Shown here: one piece after another, positions 1 to 9,791 of the stretch
Position numbering within the stretch: position 1 is the stretch's first letter
Layout: the number at the start of each line of letters is the position of its first letter
Source of the DNA: Welwitschia mirabilis
Lineage: Eukaryota > Gnetophyta > Gnetopsida > Welwitschiales
Assembly: GCA_051453625.1 (NCBI GenBank)
Contig: JBOZIK010000001.1
Coordinates: forward strand, 284,623,890 to 284,647,895
Direction of reading: 5' to 3'
Length of the DNA stretch: 24,006 bases
The notes under the pieces: model-generated
The model's database searches: none
Seen by the model: only the letters and a program-made list of their open reading frames with translations
Told to the model about the DNA's origin: nothing
Position numbers and translations under genes: made by a program

Positions 1-59
1 GCTTCTGCGAACTACGGAAATCTGTTTTTCAAGCGAAAATGATTTTTTTAACGTTTATC

Positions 60-240
60 TATTACGATCCGCAACTGAACGAGATCGTGCGGATCGTGAT
101 CTGTGCAATCCGCTGCTGGAGGGCGATTCATCTACTTCAGATCACGATTCCGCTGGAATCGCGACCTAGCTCCGATGTGAAGCGGGAAACGCTGCAGCGT
201 GATCCAAAATCACGCGGATCGCGATTTGGATCCGCTCCAG
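60..240. repeat. GATC/CpG-rich hairpin cluster
   Basis: This segment stands out from its AT-rich surroundings by its many GATC, CGCG and CpG words (about eight GATC sites in 180 bases). It holds three consecutive perfect inverted repeats: ACGATCCGCA at 64-73 with its complement at 88-97, CGATTCC at 145-151 with its complement at 155-161, and GCGTGAT at 197-203 with its complement at 209-215. A reading frame crosses it (39-326), but its translation resembles no protein I know, so I treat it as non-coding. It may be the end of a non-autonomous DNA transposon or another repeat family; that is inference. Confidence 0.5.
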
Positions 241-1133
241 AAAACTATGATTCTATCAACTCAGAAAAGAATCAAGATGATTCAATTAGGCAATTGAATT
301 ATATTATTTCTTATACTAATCATTGATCTTGCCATATTGAAAATATTGGAGAAATTTTGGCAAGAGACAAAGAAAATTTGCAAATAATTAGAGAATACAA
401 AGAAGCAAAGCAGAATGGAAAAACCAAAGAACAAAAAGAGAAAGCAGCAAGAAGCAAATAGAAAGCACTTAGAAGCTTTATATCAACTAAATATACAACC
501 TGCAGAAGGCCAAAGGAGAAGAATTAAGAAATTTGAATATGAAGCACCACCATCCTTTAAGAGAACAAGCGGTGGCTCAGAATGTAAGCAGATGATGGCA
601 ATAAGATTTACAGTTCCAGATGTGCAAGTTGAAGGTATTCAGAAAGGTTCTTCACCTTTTATTCCTGTATTGAACATACATAATGTGCCTTCCAAGGAAG
701 TTGAACAACTAATTCACTCATGAAGACATGAGTTGATATTAGCAAGAGATGGGTATGGTTTAACATCAGACACCCCAATTATTCACGCAACAGCAGACAG
801 ATTTTCAGGCATGGTGAGATAATTGATGTTAGAATTTAGATCAAACAGTGAAAAGAGCAAATCATTCAAGCAAGACTCAATGCACTTATTTAGGTACTTT
901 GATTGAATTTGCAGTAGAGAGATTATACAATAAAATCAGCTGAAACAGTTCAATTATCAAACATAGATTATGCAATTTAACATGATTCAAAGAATATTTA
1001 GCTAAATATGCTCAAGAAGTGTACAAACTAGCATTATTTAGGCAACCAACTACCATTCATATGTACTTAGCTTCACTCCCAGAAGGTTTAGCTAATAAGA
1101 TTCTAGAATTAGTCAGAAAAGATTCAATGAAGC
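241..1133 (+). pseudogene. decayed retroelement gag/coat-like reading frame (possible endogenous pararetrovirus)
   Basis: A basic, lysine-rich stretch from 415 (102 codons, starting MEKPKNKKRKQQEANRK) is followed by stop- and frameshift-broken coding traces to the gap at 1134. The last trace, 1019-1130, contains an LASLPEGLANKILEL segment of the kind found in structural (gag or coat) proteins of retroelements. Several phrases in different frames between 721 and 1010 also look once-coding. The zinc knuckle and polymerase that would decide the family would lie in or beyond the gap. Candidates are an old Caulimoviridae-like endogenous copy (such copies are known in seed plants) or an LTR-retrotransposon gag. 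I cannot choose between them. It is broken and not expressible as a single protein. Confidence 0.3.
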
Positions 1134-1880
1134 NNNNNNNNNNNNNNNNNNNNNNNNNNNNNNNNNNNNNNNNNNNNNNNNNNNNNNNNNNNNNNNNNNN
1201 NNNNNNNNNNNNNNNNNNNNNNNNNNNNNNNNNNNNNNNNNNNNNNNNNNNNNNNNNNNNNNNNNNNNNNNNNNNNNNNNNNNNNNNNNNNNNNNNNNNN
1301 NNNNNNNNNNNNNNNNNNNNNNNNNNNNNNNNNNNNNNNNNNNNNNNNNNNNNNNNNNNNNNNNNNNNNNNNNNNNNNNNNNNNNNNNNNNNNNNNNNNN
1401 NNNNNNNNNNNNNNNNNNNNNNNNNNNNNNNNNNNNNNNNNNNNNNNNNNNNNNNNNNNNNNNNNNNNNNNNNNNNNNNNNNNNNNNNNNNNNNNNNNNN
1501 NNNNNNNNNNNNNNNNNNNNNNNNNNNNNNNNNNNNNNNNNNNNNNNNNNNNNNNNNNNNNNNNNNNNNNNNNNNNNNNNNNNNNNNNNNNNNNNNNNNN
1601 NNNNNNNNNNNNNNNNNNNNNNNNNNNNNNNNNNNNNNNNNNNNNNNNNNNNNNNNNNNNNNNNNNNNNNNNNNNNNNNNNNNNNNNNNNNNNNNNNNNN
1701 NNNNNNNNNNNNNNNNNNNNNNNNNNNNNNNNNNNNNNNNNNNNNNNNNNNNNNNNNNNNNNNNNNNNNNNNNNNNNNNNNNNNNNNNNNNNNNNNNNNN
1801 NNNNNNNNNNNNNNNNNNNNNNNNNNNNNNNNNNNNNNNNNNNNNNNNNNNNNNNNNNNNNNNNNNNNNNNNNNNNNNNN
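1134..1880. other. assembly gap (747 N)
   Basis: Unknown sequence. It directly abuts a long (CT)n run, so the gap was probably caused by the microsatellite. Apparent reading frames across it are artefacts of the N run. Confidence 0.95.

Positions 1881-1963
<83 letters not shown>
1881..1963. repeat. compound microsatellite (CT)25-(TA)~15
   Basis: There are fifty bases of pure CT from 1881 to 1930, then G and an uninterrupted TA tract to about 1963. The true CT length is unknown because the repeat begins at the edge of the gap. Such compound tracts are highly length-variable. Confidence 0.97.
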
Positions 1964-1964
<1 letters not shown>

Positions 1965-2153
1965 TTGGGCTAATAGACACATTGCAAATGCAATCACTCT
2001 GAAACTAATTATGTTTCTAAAGATACATGATGTAATCAGATTTTGAATGGATTAGTCAGTCTACAAATAATTGTCAAATAGCCGATTACTCACAGATTTC
2101 ACCTAATTCACTCTCAAATACTGTTAACTCTATGCATTCTTTTAATTAAAAGA

Positions 2154-2469
2154 TTGAAGAATCAAGATTTGTTTAAAGGTTCTCAAGATCCTTTACCCAA
2201 ACATTTTCATCCAGAAAAGGTCACAACACTTGAAGAAAGCAAATATGTAACGAAGATAAGGCTAGATGAGCTCCAAGGGAATCTTCAAGTGTTTGGGACG
2301 AAACCTAAGAAGACAAGCACCATACTCAAAGACAAGCACCATATTGCAACTATCTCAAAAATCATGATGAAAAGAGGGTATTAAAAAACCGATCATGAAG
2401 TTGCCCTCTCAATCAAGAAATTCATAGCATTGGCATCTAAAGTAAGTGAATGGTCCATAGCTTCCTTAT
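2154..2469 (+). pseudogene. orphan copia gag fragment
   Basis: The translation VTTLEESKYVTKIRLDELQG at codons 23-42 of the frame starting at 2154 matches the conserved stretch of plant Ty1/copia (Sirevirus/Tork-type) Gag, which usually reads as TAIEESKDI...ELxGSL. After one in-frame stop (TAA, 2382-2384) the same frame continues with DHEVALSIKKFIALASK. That corresponds to the acidic-to-basic DxEVALLxxKFxKF segment found just before the zinc knuckle in the same proteins. No knuckle, protease or LTR is seen nearby, so this is a detached piece. The equivalent segments in elements 1 and 4 of this window (around 10100 and 20930) support the call. Confidence 0.75.
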
Positions 2470-2819
2470 GAAGACATTCCAATCAACACAACTCCTAGGT
2501 TTTTAGGTTCATTAAAAACCTCCTTTTGGAAGGCTACGACCTGCCCCTGCAAGGACCTTTTTTAAGCTAGGATCCAACCTTCAAGCTAGCAACCAGAATG
2601 CACTGATGTGCTTTCAGCACTGACTTGCAATAAGATCAAAAAGAAAGAATAATTCAATTGTTTAGAGCCAAAGAGAGTGCTTGAGAGAAATCCTAGAAAT
2701 GTATGTCAACTTTAGCACCAACCTTCAAAGTGTATCCCAAATTCTACTCTTGTAAAGGCATTGCCAAGATGGTTATTAAAGAATTGACATATGGATTGCC
2801 AATCAATTACTGGGAATCA
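2470..2819. other. unassigned sequence with small inverted repeats
   Basis: No gene is seen. It contains AGGTTTTT (2497-2504) and its complement (2514-2521), and a GTGCT-TTC-AGCAC hairpin inside the 19-mer at 2605-2623. A version of that 19-mer with two changes recurs at 4330-4348. Confidence 0.4.
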
Positions 2820-3837
2820 TAGTCGTCAAACTCAGACTCACCACCAAACCCAAGTAGGCAGTTTGGACTCGGACTCGTTGGGTCGACTTAACTTCACCAA
2901 ACTCAGTGTGAACTCAGGAAGGCCAAAAGAGTTTCAAATAACATACATTTTTCTAACATTTTTAGTAATTTGATAGCTTTAAATAAGATGGTAAGCATTT
3001 CTAAGCAATGAGTAGATATTGTATGTACCAAAAGCACAATTAATATGTGTAACATACATGCTTACAACTTTACATGGGTTTTAGCAATCATTTTATTGTT
3101 TTATTTTTGAAGACATTTGTTAAATTAACTGACCTATAAAATACATCTATGATTTTGTATAGAAAATTAACTACATTGCACAGCTTCATAATAAATATGT
3201 TATAAATAATTTACATTGTGAACTTTATCAAAATTGTTTTCTATGTTACAGTACTTGAAAAGATCATACTTTTGATAAACAACTACTAAGTATTGACATG
3301 ATAAGGAGATGGTGAGAGTAACTGAGAATATAGAGTGAAAAGTTTTCACTTTGACATGAGGGTTGAGAAATAAACAAAGACATTCAACACTAAAGACTGA
3401 AAACAATTGTTAAACAACAAGGAGCTACCAGAGTTGCAAAATCTTGAAAACAATGTTTTGATGGAAAAGACTATCAAAAACTTATTGGGAGATAAGTTAT
3501 CTTCAATGCTTACTACATTTAATCTATTTCCTGGAAGTGAAATGTTGCTAGTGAATATTAATTTAATATTGATCTAGGGTCTTCATCCAACACAGATTGA
3601 CGAGAATTGATTTTTAATTGTTAAAATTCCTTTTTTAATATGGGATTGTGTTTTCATCAGAATAATGTAGAATGAGTTTGAGAATCACATACTCACCAAA
3701 CTAACTGAAATTCACGAGTTTGATAAGTTTGTACCTCTCGAACTCATCTCGACGAGTTTGGCCAAAAAGACTCACAAACAACAACAAATCCATGACTCAC
3801 CTAGACCCACTGTGAGTCTCATGAGTTCAACAACGCC
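2820..3837. mobile_element. putative non-autonomous DNA transposon (~1 kb)
   Basis: The left end TAGTCGTCAAACTCAGACTC (from 2820) is an imperfect inverted copy of the right end (3812-3836). Aligned, about 17 of 22 positions agree plus a 3-base indel, including the shared words AACTCA and GACTCAC. Both subterminal regions (2820-2920 and 3670-3837) are full of ACTCACC, GACTCG and GAGTTTG words in opposing orientations, while the interior (2930-3660) is AT-rich and has no credible gene. Clustered subterminal repeats with short inverted ends are typical of hAT-type non-autonomous elements. I found no clean 8-bp target-site duplication, so exact ends and superfamily are uncertain. Confidence 0.4.
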
Positions 3838-4929
3838 GCTTGGAGTTGATTTTTAGGTAAGAACTTGCTCTGTTTCAATTAGATACATACAACTTCAGTG
3901 ATTACATGCAAGATTGGATAACAAAGACTAACAGTAGAGCATTTGATGCTTTAAATTTTCAAAATGCATAGTAACATTTGACCTTTAGGCTTCAGTTGAC
4001 TGCCTTGCATGAAGGACAAATCTCCTACCTTCTTCCTACCGCCAACAATAGATGGTCATCTGAGAAACACCTCAACTGCCCTGCTTAACAACTCAATAGG
4101 TTCCCCAACTAGAAGTGGGATCCCTTACCAAAGACTAGAAACCTAAGAACAAATTAGAGCATCATAAAGTCACAAATCCTTCTTATGACTAAAGCACACA
4201 TCATCATACTAGAAGATTACCATTGAAGCATCGTAAGCTTCCAATGATTAGTGATAGGTATTACTCATACATACAACACAATCCTTGTACATCAATGCTG
4301 AAGATGTGTCATTGTATTGTCTTTGCAAGGATGTGCCTTCAGTACTGATAATTTGAATTCTCCATATCGTTTTGACATTTTGGCACTGGTGCTTTAACTT
4401 ATAATTGTACTTCTGCATTTTCACTTACAAGGGGAGTATCTAGGGGTTAAATAACCAATGATGCATAAACGTGTAAACCAGTTAAAACAACATTGTCATT
4501 GTTATATGTGTCTCTTTGGTATTCTTCATATATTTCACCACAAAACAACATCTGCGCTCTTACGTGATTTTATATTCTTTGTGAAACTTGTAATGGTTCA
4601 GAAACAAACCAAAAGGAAAAAAAGCATTCCATATCAGCACCGCAAATTGGTGAACCTTCAGTGGAAGATAACAAACCACTATTGCAGACTTTGTTACCCA
4701 AGAAGTAAGCTTAAATCCACCTTAGTTATTTCAAAGGATCTCACTTCGATGGAAATATTGCATTGATGAATTAAAATGGATATATTGTTTAAAAAAAACA
4801 GGTCAAAAGCATCTTATGCAGACACAATGAGGAATAGTGTAATATATGAATAATCCCTTTCGTCAAAAGCAATATAATACTAAGTTCTACAGTCAGTGAA
4901 AAGAAATATTGTGATTAGTATGATTTTAC
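3838..4929. other. intergenic, no recognisable gene
   Basis: Reading frames here (for example 4458-4766, + strand) have no recognisable motif and I regard them as chance. A purine run with GGGGAGTATCTAGGGG near 4431-4446 faintly recalls a retrotransposon polypurine tract, but no LTR follows. Confidence 0.4.
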
Positions 4930-5032
4930 CTGACGTGATCCCCAAACATTGTGTAATGATCTCTAAATGTCTGTAGCCCATTTGGTATCCAAGATAGACC
5001 ATCTTTACACCCAATATAATCCAAGCATGTTT
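4930..5032 (-). pseudogene. exon-like coding stretch, unidentified protein
   Basis: Read on the minus strand, a pyrimidine-rich run ending in TTATTGTAG (acceptor AG at 5033-5034) precedes an open stretch that ends in CAG followed by GTAAAA (donor at 4929 and below). That gives a 103-bp internal exon with good consensus at both borders. One frame is open throughout and reads TCLDYIGCKDGLSWIP, continuing NGLQTFRDHYTMFGDHV, a composition typical of globular protein. I do not recognise the family. No matching neighbouring exons could be established, so it may be part of a real gene, a gene fragment captured by a transposon, or chance. Confidence 0.25.
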
Positions 5033-7031
5033 CTACAATAAGAAAATCCTACCAGTAATTAAAGTGAAATCGATGTTACTGTAGAATTGGGAAAAACAAA
5101 GTGGATCAAACAGTTATGAGTACTTCCACATTCACTGACATTTAACAATATGAAAAATATAGTAATTTGGTAACAATTGGGCAATCATCCTTACTCCCAC
5201 TTCTACCAGACCTGTTCATAATTAAATTGTAAGAAAACAAATCCTTACTATAAATGAAAAGGTAAAAGTCACAGGCAATTTTTCACTGTGTCCTGGATAA
5301 GTAGATCATTTTCATAAGATTGGATAAAGAAAGTAGGTTACATTCGTGACACCATCAGTATGCTTGTAGTGACACATTCCTTTCTGGAAGGTATTAGAAA
5401 TTATTAAAAAATGAAAGCATTCTCGCTCAGCAAAAACATGTGCAAAATAACGCAGAATCTCCTCCAAAGAAAAGAACCAAGAATATGAGCTCTTATTCCT
5501 TCAGTTCACACTCTGCAAAAAACACTGATTTTGGGATTCAAAGTCTTATGACCCTTCAACATTGCTCTTTTATGTAAAGTGGTATGGTGACTGACTACAG
5601 AGGATTTTTCCTGGATCCAAGTTATGAAAGCTAAATATATCCAATAAACTAAATAATCCTTTATCCGCCCTGAGACACTAGGGGCCTCTGTTGTTTGGAT
5701 ATCTTTAGAGAAAGTGAAGACACTGGCTTCCGACCCATTGTTGATGGCACCCAAACCCAAATACCTCGATATGGCAGAACAATCGTTTGTACACAGGAAA
5801 AGAAGCTTACTATTCGTTACTTCATTACGCCCTGTGCTGCCAAAAAATCTGTTGAAAACATGGCACTCCATAAATGTTAAGCCCCATTTAAAACTAATTT
5901 TAAATTTGGCATTTTAACATAAATTATCAACTCAGGATAATCTGAAATGCAGGTGTATGTATTTACAAAACAGGTGTTTTATGTCAGAATAATAATGAAA
6001 GGCACAATCATACTTTCGCATCTTGTCCATTGGCTTCAGAATTCTGGCAACACATGGATTAATTCACCAAGAAGGAAGAGGTGATGTGAGATAGCACTGT
6101 TTGAATGCATTGATAACTTAAGATATCCAAGGATTGATAAATCTTGGGAAAGACTCGAAAAGTCGTTTCACACTTTTGTTAATTATTTGCTTGTGGCAAA
6201 TTTCAAAGAAGCAAAACTTTACAATGTTTAAAGGGGCTGTTAGCTCTCCATGCAGAATTTGTATCCTAGCATAGAAACAATGGGAAGAAGAGACTATACA
6301 TCATCTGAAAAACTCCATTACAGCATCCAGCCAAGAAGAAGATGGATGACACCAGAAAGAATCACACAGCATCAAGAAGCTTAAGGATAACCCAGATACT
6401 TGGGTGAAAATGCAACAAGGAGGATTCAGCTTGTTCTTGTAACAAATTAATGGTTACCCATTGTCTTCAATAATTCAAGCTTGATATTCTTGTGCCTGGG
6501 GAGAAGATGCATGATTGGCAGAGGGGAGAATCCAGACTTAATGAGTCTTTCATCATTATACTGGTCACGTAATACTCTTTCTCAAAATACCTTCTTCTCC
6601 TAAACAAAGGTACAAACTTCAAATATTTTCTAAAGCAGCATTTTGTAAGCTATTGGATCAGGAGAATAGTGTGGGTTTAAAGAAAAGCACATTTGTGAAG
6701 TATGAAAGGACCTTGAAAGTGTCTCAGACGACTGGAAAAATGTTGACAAATGTCTGAATGATTTCATCCTTGTCCAGCAGTGAATATCAGCAGCAACAGG
6801 TAACACCCTTTCTTTGTTAGCACATTTTAGGAAAGATCTAATAAATAATTGCGCCTCCTACATAGCAGAAAATTTCATTTATCTATGCTAAGAGTTTGAT
6901 ATGGAAAGGTTAGCTTCCACCTCATGTTAGGGTGCAAGCATTTTCGGCCTAAGGTTATCATGACTGTTGTTACTTGTTACAGATCTCTCCACATGGTGCT
7001 TTGGGCCAATTTCCAAAGTCTCATGAAATAG
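5033..7031. other. mostly unassigned region with weak coding traces on both strands
   Basis: No gene can be called. Two stretches read more like protein than chance. On the minus strand 5506-5871 is open for 121 codons, and a TTTTCAACAG acceptor-like site lies just upstream of its FFGSTGRNEVTNSK segment. On the plus strand 6085-6231 reads CEIALFECIDNLRYPR and so on to a stop. Neither has a motif I can name. Element 1 begins at the right edge, and the last 100 bases before it show no integrase-like sequence although copia integrase lies on that element's other side. Confidence 0.3.
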
Positions 7032-7281
7032 TGTTAGAATCGAAAGGCACCCTAGAGGGGGGTGAATAGGGTGTTATTAAAATAAAATATTTTATCTCAC
7101 ATAAGTAACTAAATTTGAATCTTGCTTAAATGAATGAATCAAAGTAAATGAAAAAACAAAAGCAAGTGGAAGAAACAACCAAATAGAAAACGTGCACCAG
7201 AGATTTATAGTGGTTCCGCAATCCCTATCTACTCCACTCTCGAGGGGTAGCAACGTGCTCTCAGCCTCCTGATTTCCTTAG

Positions 7282-7414
7282 AACACCCTTCTCCAAGGGC
7301 AGCTTAAAACACCCTTCATTAAGGGACACTTACAACACCCTTTACCAAGGGTCACTTTACAACACCCTTCACCAAGGGTCACTTTACAACACCCTCCTCC
7401 CAAGGGTGAGCTTG
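7282..7414 (-). repeat. five tandem 26-27 bp hairpin units in the LTR
   Basis: Units start at 7282, 7308, 7334, 7361 and 7388. Each contains AACACCCT, a short spacer, and AAGGG, forming a CCCTT...AAGGG stem. The two units at 7334 and 7361 are nearly identical. In the other LTR the corresponding stretch is an assembly gap (10976-11078). Confidence 0.85.
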
Positions 7415-7655
7415 TTCAACCTAATAAGCACTTGCAAGGGATCAATCAAATAGAAGGCCTAATGATTTGTATGCCTTTCATGCACGATATACCAGCATGT
7501 AGTCCAACAATCTCTCAATGAGATGATACAATGTCGAAGTAGATATAGAGAAGAAGAAGATTTCTTTTTGCAGATAGATTGCACAGAGGTTAGTTCTACT
7601 CCAATATGGTTCCAATCACTACATTTGATATGAGGACAAGAAATTAAGAATATAG

Positions 7656-7664
7656 CTATTTAAA
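7656..7664 (-). promoter_or_regulatory. candidate LTR TATA box
   Basis: The minus strand reads TTTAAATAG, upstream (in element orientation) of the hairpin array and the conserved CCACTATAAAT block, as expected for a U3/R promoter. LTR 4 has the same TTTAAATAG at 19742-19750. The 5' LTR of element 1 has a changed sequence here. Confidence 0.35.
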
Positions 7665-8257
7665 ACACAGGTGGGAGGCAGTCATTTTCAACCTTCAAGA
7701 TGCCAATGCATGTCTACTAATCGTTGGGAGTAGATTAGGCTTGACTCCTTTCTGATTTGATATTGATTTCCGCCCAACATTCACTTTGCTCTCTGTCTTG
7801 GATGTCCCATAATTAATCCCGGACGTCCCAGCTACTTTTCAGCAATCTTCCACAAATACGAGATGTCTCACTCAAAAATCCGGATGCCCCAACCCTATCT
7901 CAGTTTTCTGCTTGCATATCTCAAACGTCCCATCAAAAATCTGGGATGTCCCAAGTTTGGGTTGTCCCGGAAAAACTCTGGTATGTCCAAGGAAAAAGCT
8001 GGGACTCCCACCAAAAACCTTGGACGTCCCAAGTCACATTCAACTTGTTTCTATGGCTAAGAAATCTTAAACATCCCATAGAAAAATTGGGATATCCACA
8101 TAATTTGGACCTCACTTTGACTTGATAAAACTTGGGTTCCTTTAAAAAGTAGATCATGAGAGATAGCAAGGATCTTCTCTTCAACTTTGATCTTTGTAAG
8201 CTGGTTAGACACTTTATCTTGTTCATCATGGAAACCCCTCACTTGTTTGCTCCAACA

Positions 8258-8640
8258 ATCTTACCCTTTTCAGTGATGACAACCTTTGAAGTGCAATGGA
8301 AAGGAGATAACCAGAAGTTGATGGCTTGTTTGCTTTGATCCCCTAAATTTGTGCCTTCTTGAGTGTAACTTGCATTAAAGTTCAATGAGCACAAGCTTCG
8401 GTTGTTTTCACAGCCCTATTTGTGCTTTTTGTTCCATGGATATCCTGCAACACAAGTTCAACACACAAAACTCCCATACTACAACATTAGGTTAGCCTCC
8501 ATGAAGATTCAGCCTTTGATTGATTACTAACTTAAGCATATGAATACAAGCCCATTGACAAGTATACTTAGACTTATCATTGCATATTAACATAAATTGA
8601 TATACAACAAGTTAGTATACATATTCTCCCCCTTTGTCAT
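8258..8640 (-). promoter_or_regulatory. polypurine tracts and 3' non-coding region
   Basis: Directly inside the 3' LTR the minus strand reads GAAAAGGGTAAGATT, a degenerate polypurine tract (8258-8273). About 360 bases further in (8621-8640) it reads ATGACAAAGGGGGAGAATAT. The latter resembles the purine string commonly seen downstream of pol in plant Sirevirus and Tork elements; multiple polypurine tracts are a reported Sirevirus trait. The sequence between them is non-coding. Confidence 0.6.
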
Positions 8641-9000
8641 CGTTGAAAAACAACAATGGCAACTAAATAAAATATTAGATATTAGCTAAAAATCATTGAG
8701 TAAAGACATGAACTCAATTTTATATTATGACAAAAATAAAGTGCATTTCGTGCATTGAATTTCATCTAACAATTCCTAAGTGATTGAGCATGGCACAACT
8801 TCATAGACATAATTACAGAATGTAAGAACAAGGTAGAAAAGGACAAAACAAAGCAAGAGATAAGATAAAAACAAGGATTGCTCGGTGAATTAAACATACT
8901 TGTCATGATTTCCAATGTGGGAGTAAATCTAGTTTAAGAATATAAATCATACCTAAGGGGAACATGCCCCAATGCTTGGACTCCCTCTTAGATACATAAA
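8641..9000 (-). other. 3' untranslated part of element 1 where pol should be
   Basis: AT-rich non-coding sequence on both strands, uninterrupted by gaps. In a complete element about 3 kb of protease, integrase, RT and RNase H would lie between gag and the purine tract at 8621-8640. None is present. Confidence 0.6.
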
Positions 9001-9560
9001 TGATTCTCACTTAATGCTTTTCTCATTGTACCACTATGATCAGATCTTATAAACCTATTATTAGTGTATCCATTTTCATTTTCAAGCAAGGAGTCCTTCC
9101 TAACCCATTGACAATTGCTCCTCCTTCTATGATGCTTGTTATGGTAAGCTAGAACTTTGTTTTTAAACCTGAAATTATTGCTATATCCAAGATAGATAGC
9201 TTTCTTGCATGGACATTAAAATTGTATGTGTCCATATTCTTGACAATAAAAACATTTAAGTTTGTCCTTACCAAAAGAACGATACCTAGTACTTGGACCA
9301 AAAAAGTTAAGGGAAGAAGACATACTAGAAGAGCTTCCAATACCTGATTTATCAAATGTCCTCTTACGTAGTCCCAATAATTTGCCATTGTCTAGCTGCT
9401 CAACTATTATCTTGGTACAATATAATTCTTTGGAAAGACACTCAATCTTGTCGGTAGCAATATTTATATTTGATGCAAGATTTGCTACACGTTTCTTCAA
9501 AGCTACATTTTTCGTACCAAGTAGAATACTATGCTCATATAAACTCTTATAGGCTCTAGC

Positions 9561-9791
9561 NNNNNNNNNNNNNNNNNNNNNNNNNNNNNNNNNNNNNNNN
9601 NNNNNNNNNNNNNNNNNNNNNNNNNNNNNNNNNNNNNNNNNNNNNNNNNNNNNNNNNNNNNNNNNNNNNNNNNNNNNNNNNNNNNNNNNNNNNNNNNNNN
9701 NNNNNNNNNNNNNNNNNNNNNNNNNNNNNNNNNNNNNNNNNNNNNNNNNNNNNNNNNNNNNNNNNNNNNNNNNNNNNNNNNNNNNNNNNNN
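9561..9791. other. assembly gap (231 N) inside gag
   Basis: Unknown sequence between the first knuckle and the coiled-coil part of element 1 Gag. Reading frames spanning it are unreliable. Confidence 0.95.

Larger units (their letters stand above)
7032..8257 (-). repeat. 3' LTR of element 1
   Basis: This is 1226 bp with TG/CA ends; on the minus strand it starts TGTTGGAGCAAACAAGTGAG. In element orientation it contains about twelve GGACGTCCC-like units in U3 (8100 down to 7797), a TTTAAATAG TATA-like box (7656-7664), five tandem hairpin units (7282-7414), the GTGGAGTAG...CCACTATAAAT block (7237 down to 7202), and a 7-bp stem hairpin 16 bases from its end (7048-7073). It is clearly similar to 10786-11915 along its whole length, with scattered substitutions and small indels. 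Confidence 0.9.

Noticed and set aside
1019-2002. Long apparent frames on both strands across 1019-2002
   Set aside because: They consist of the N run plus translated CT/TA microsatellite; only 1019-1130 has real sequence.
3200-3406. Minus-strand 68-codon frame in the candidate transposon
   Set aside because: AT-rich, no transposase motif, short enough to occur by chance.
4458-4766. Plus-strand 102-codon frame
   Set aside because: No recognisable domain, no splice or promoter context, composition of random AT-rich DNA.
7282-7414. CRISPR-like array (regular repeats)
   Set aside because: Units are contiguous without unique spacers and lie in a plant retrotransposon LTR; no cas genes.
7863-8338. 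Short overlapping frames on both strands within the element 1 LTR
   Set aside because: They are translations of the GGACGTCCC-type repeat array and LTR sequence, not genes.
9262-9552. Plus-strand 96-codon frame
   Set aside because: It is the antisense shadow of the element 1 Gag coiled-coil and second knuckle region.
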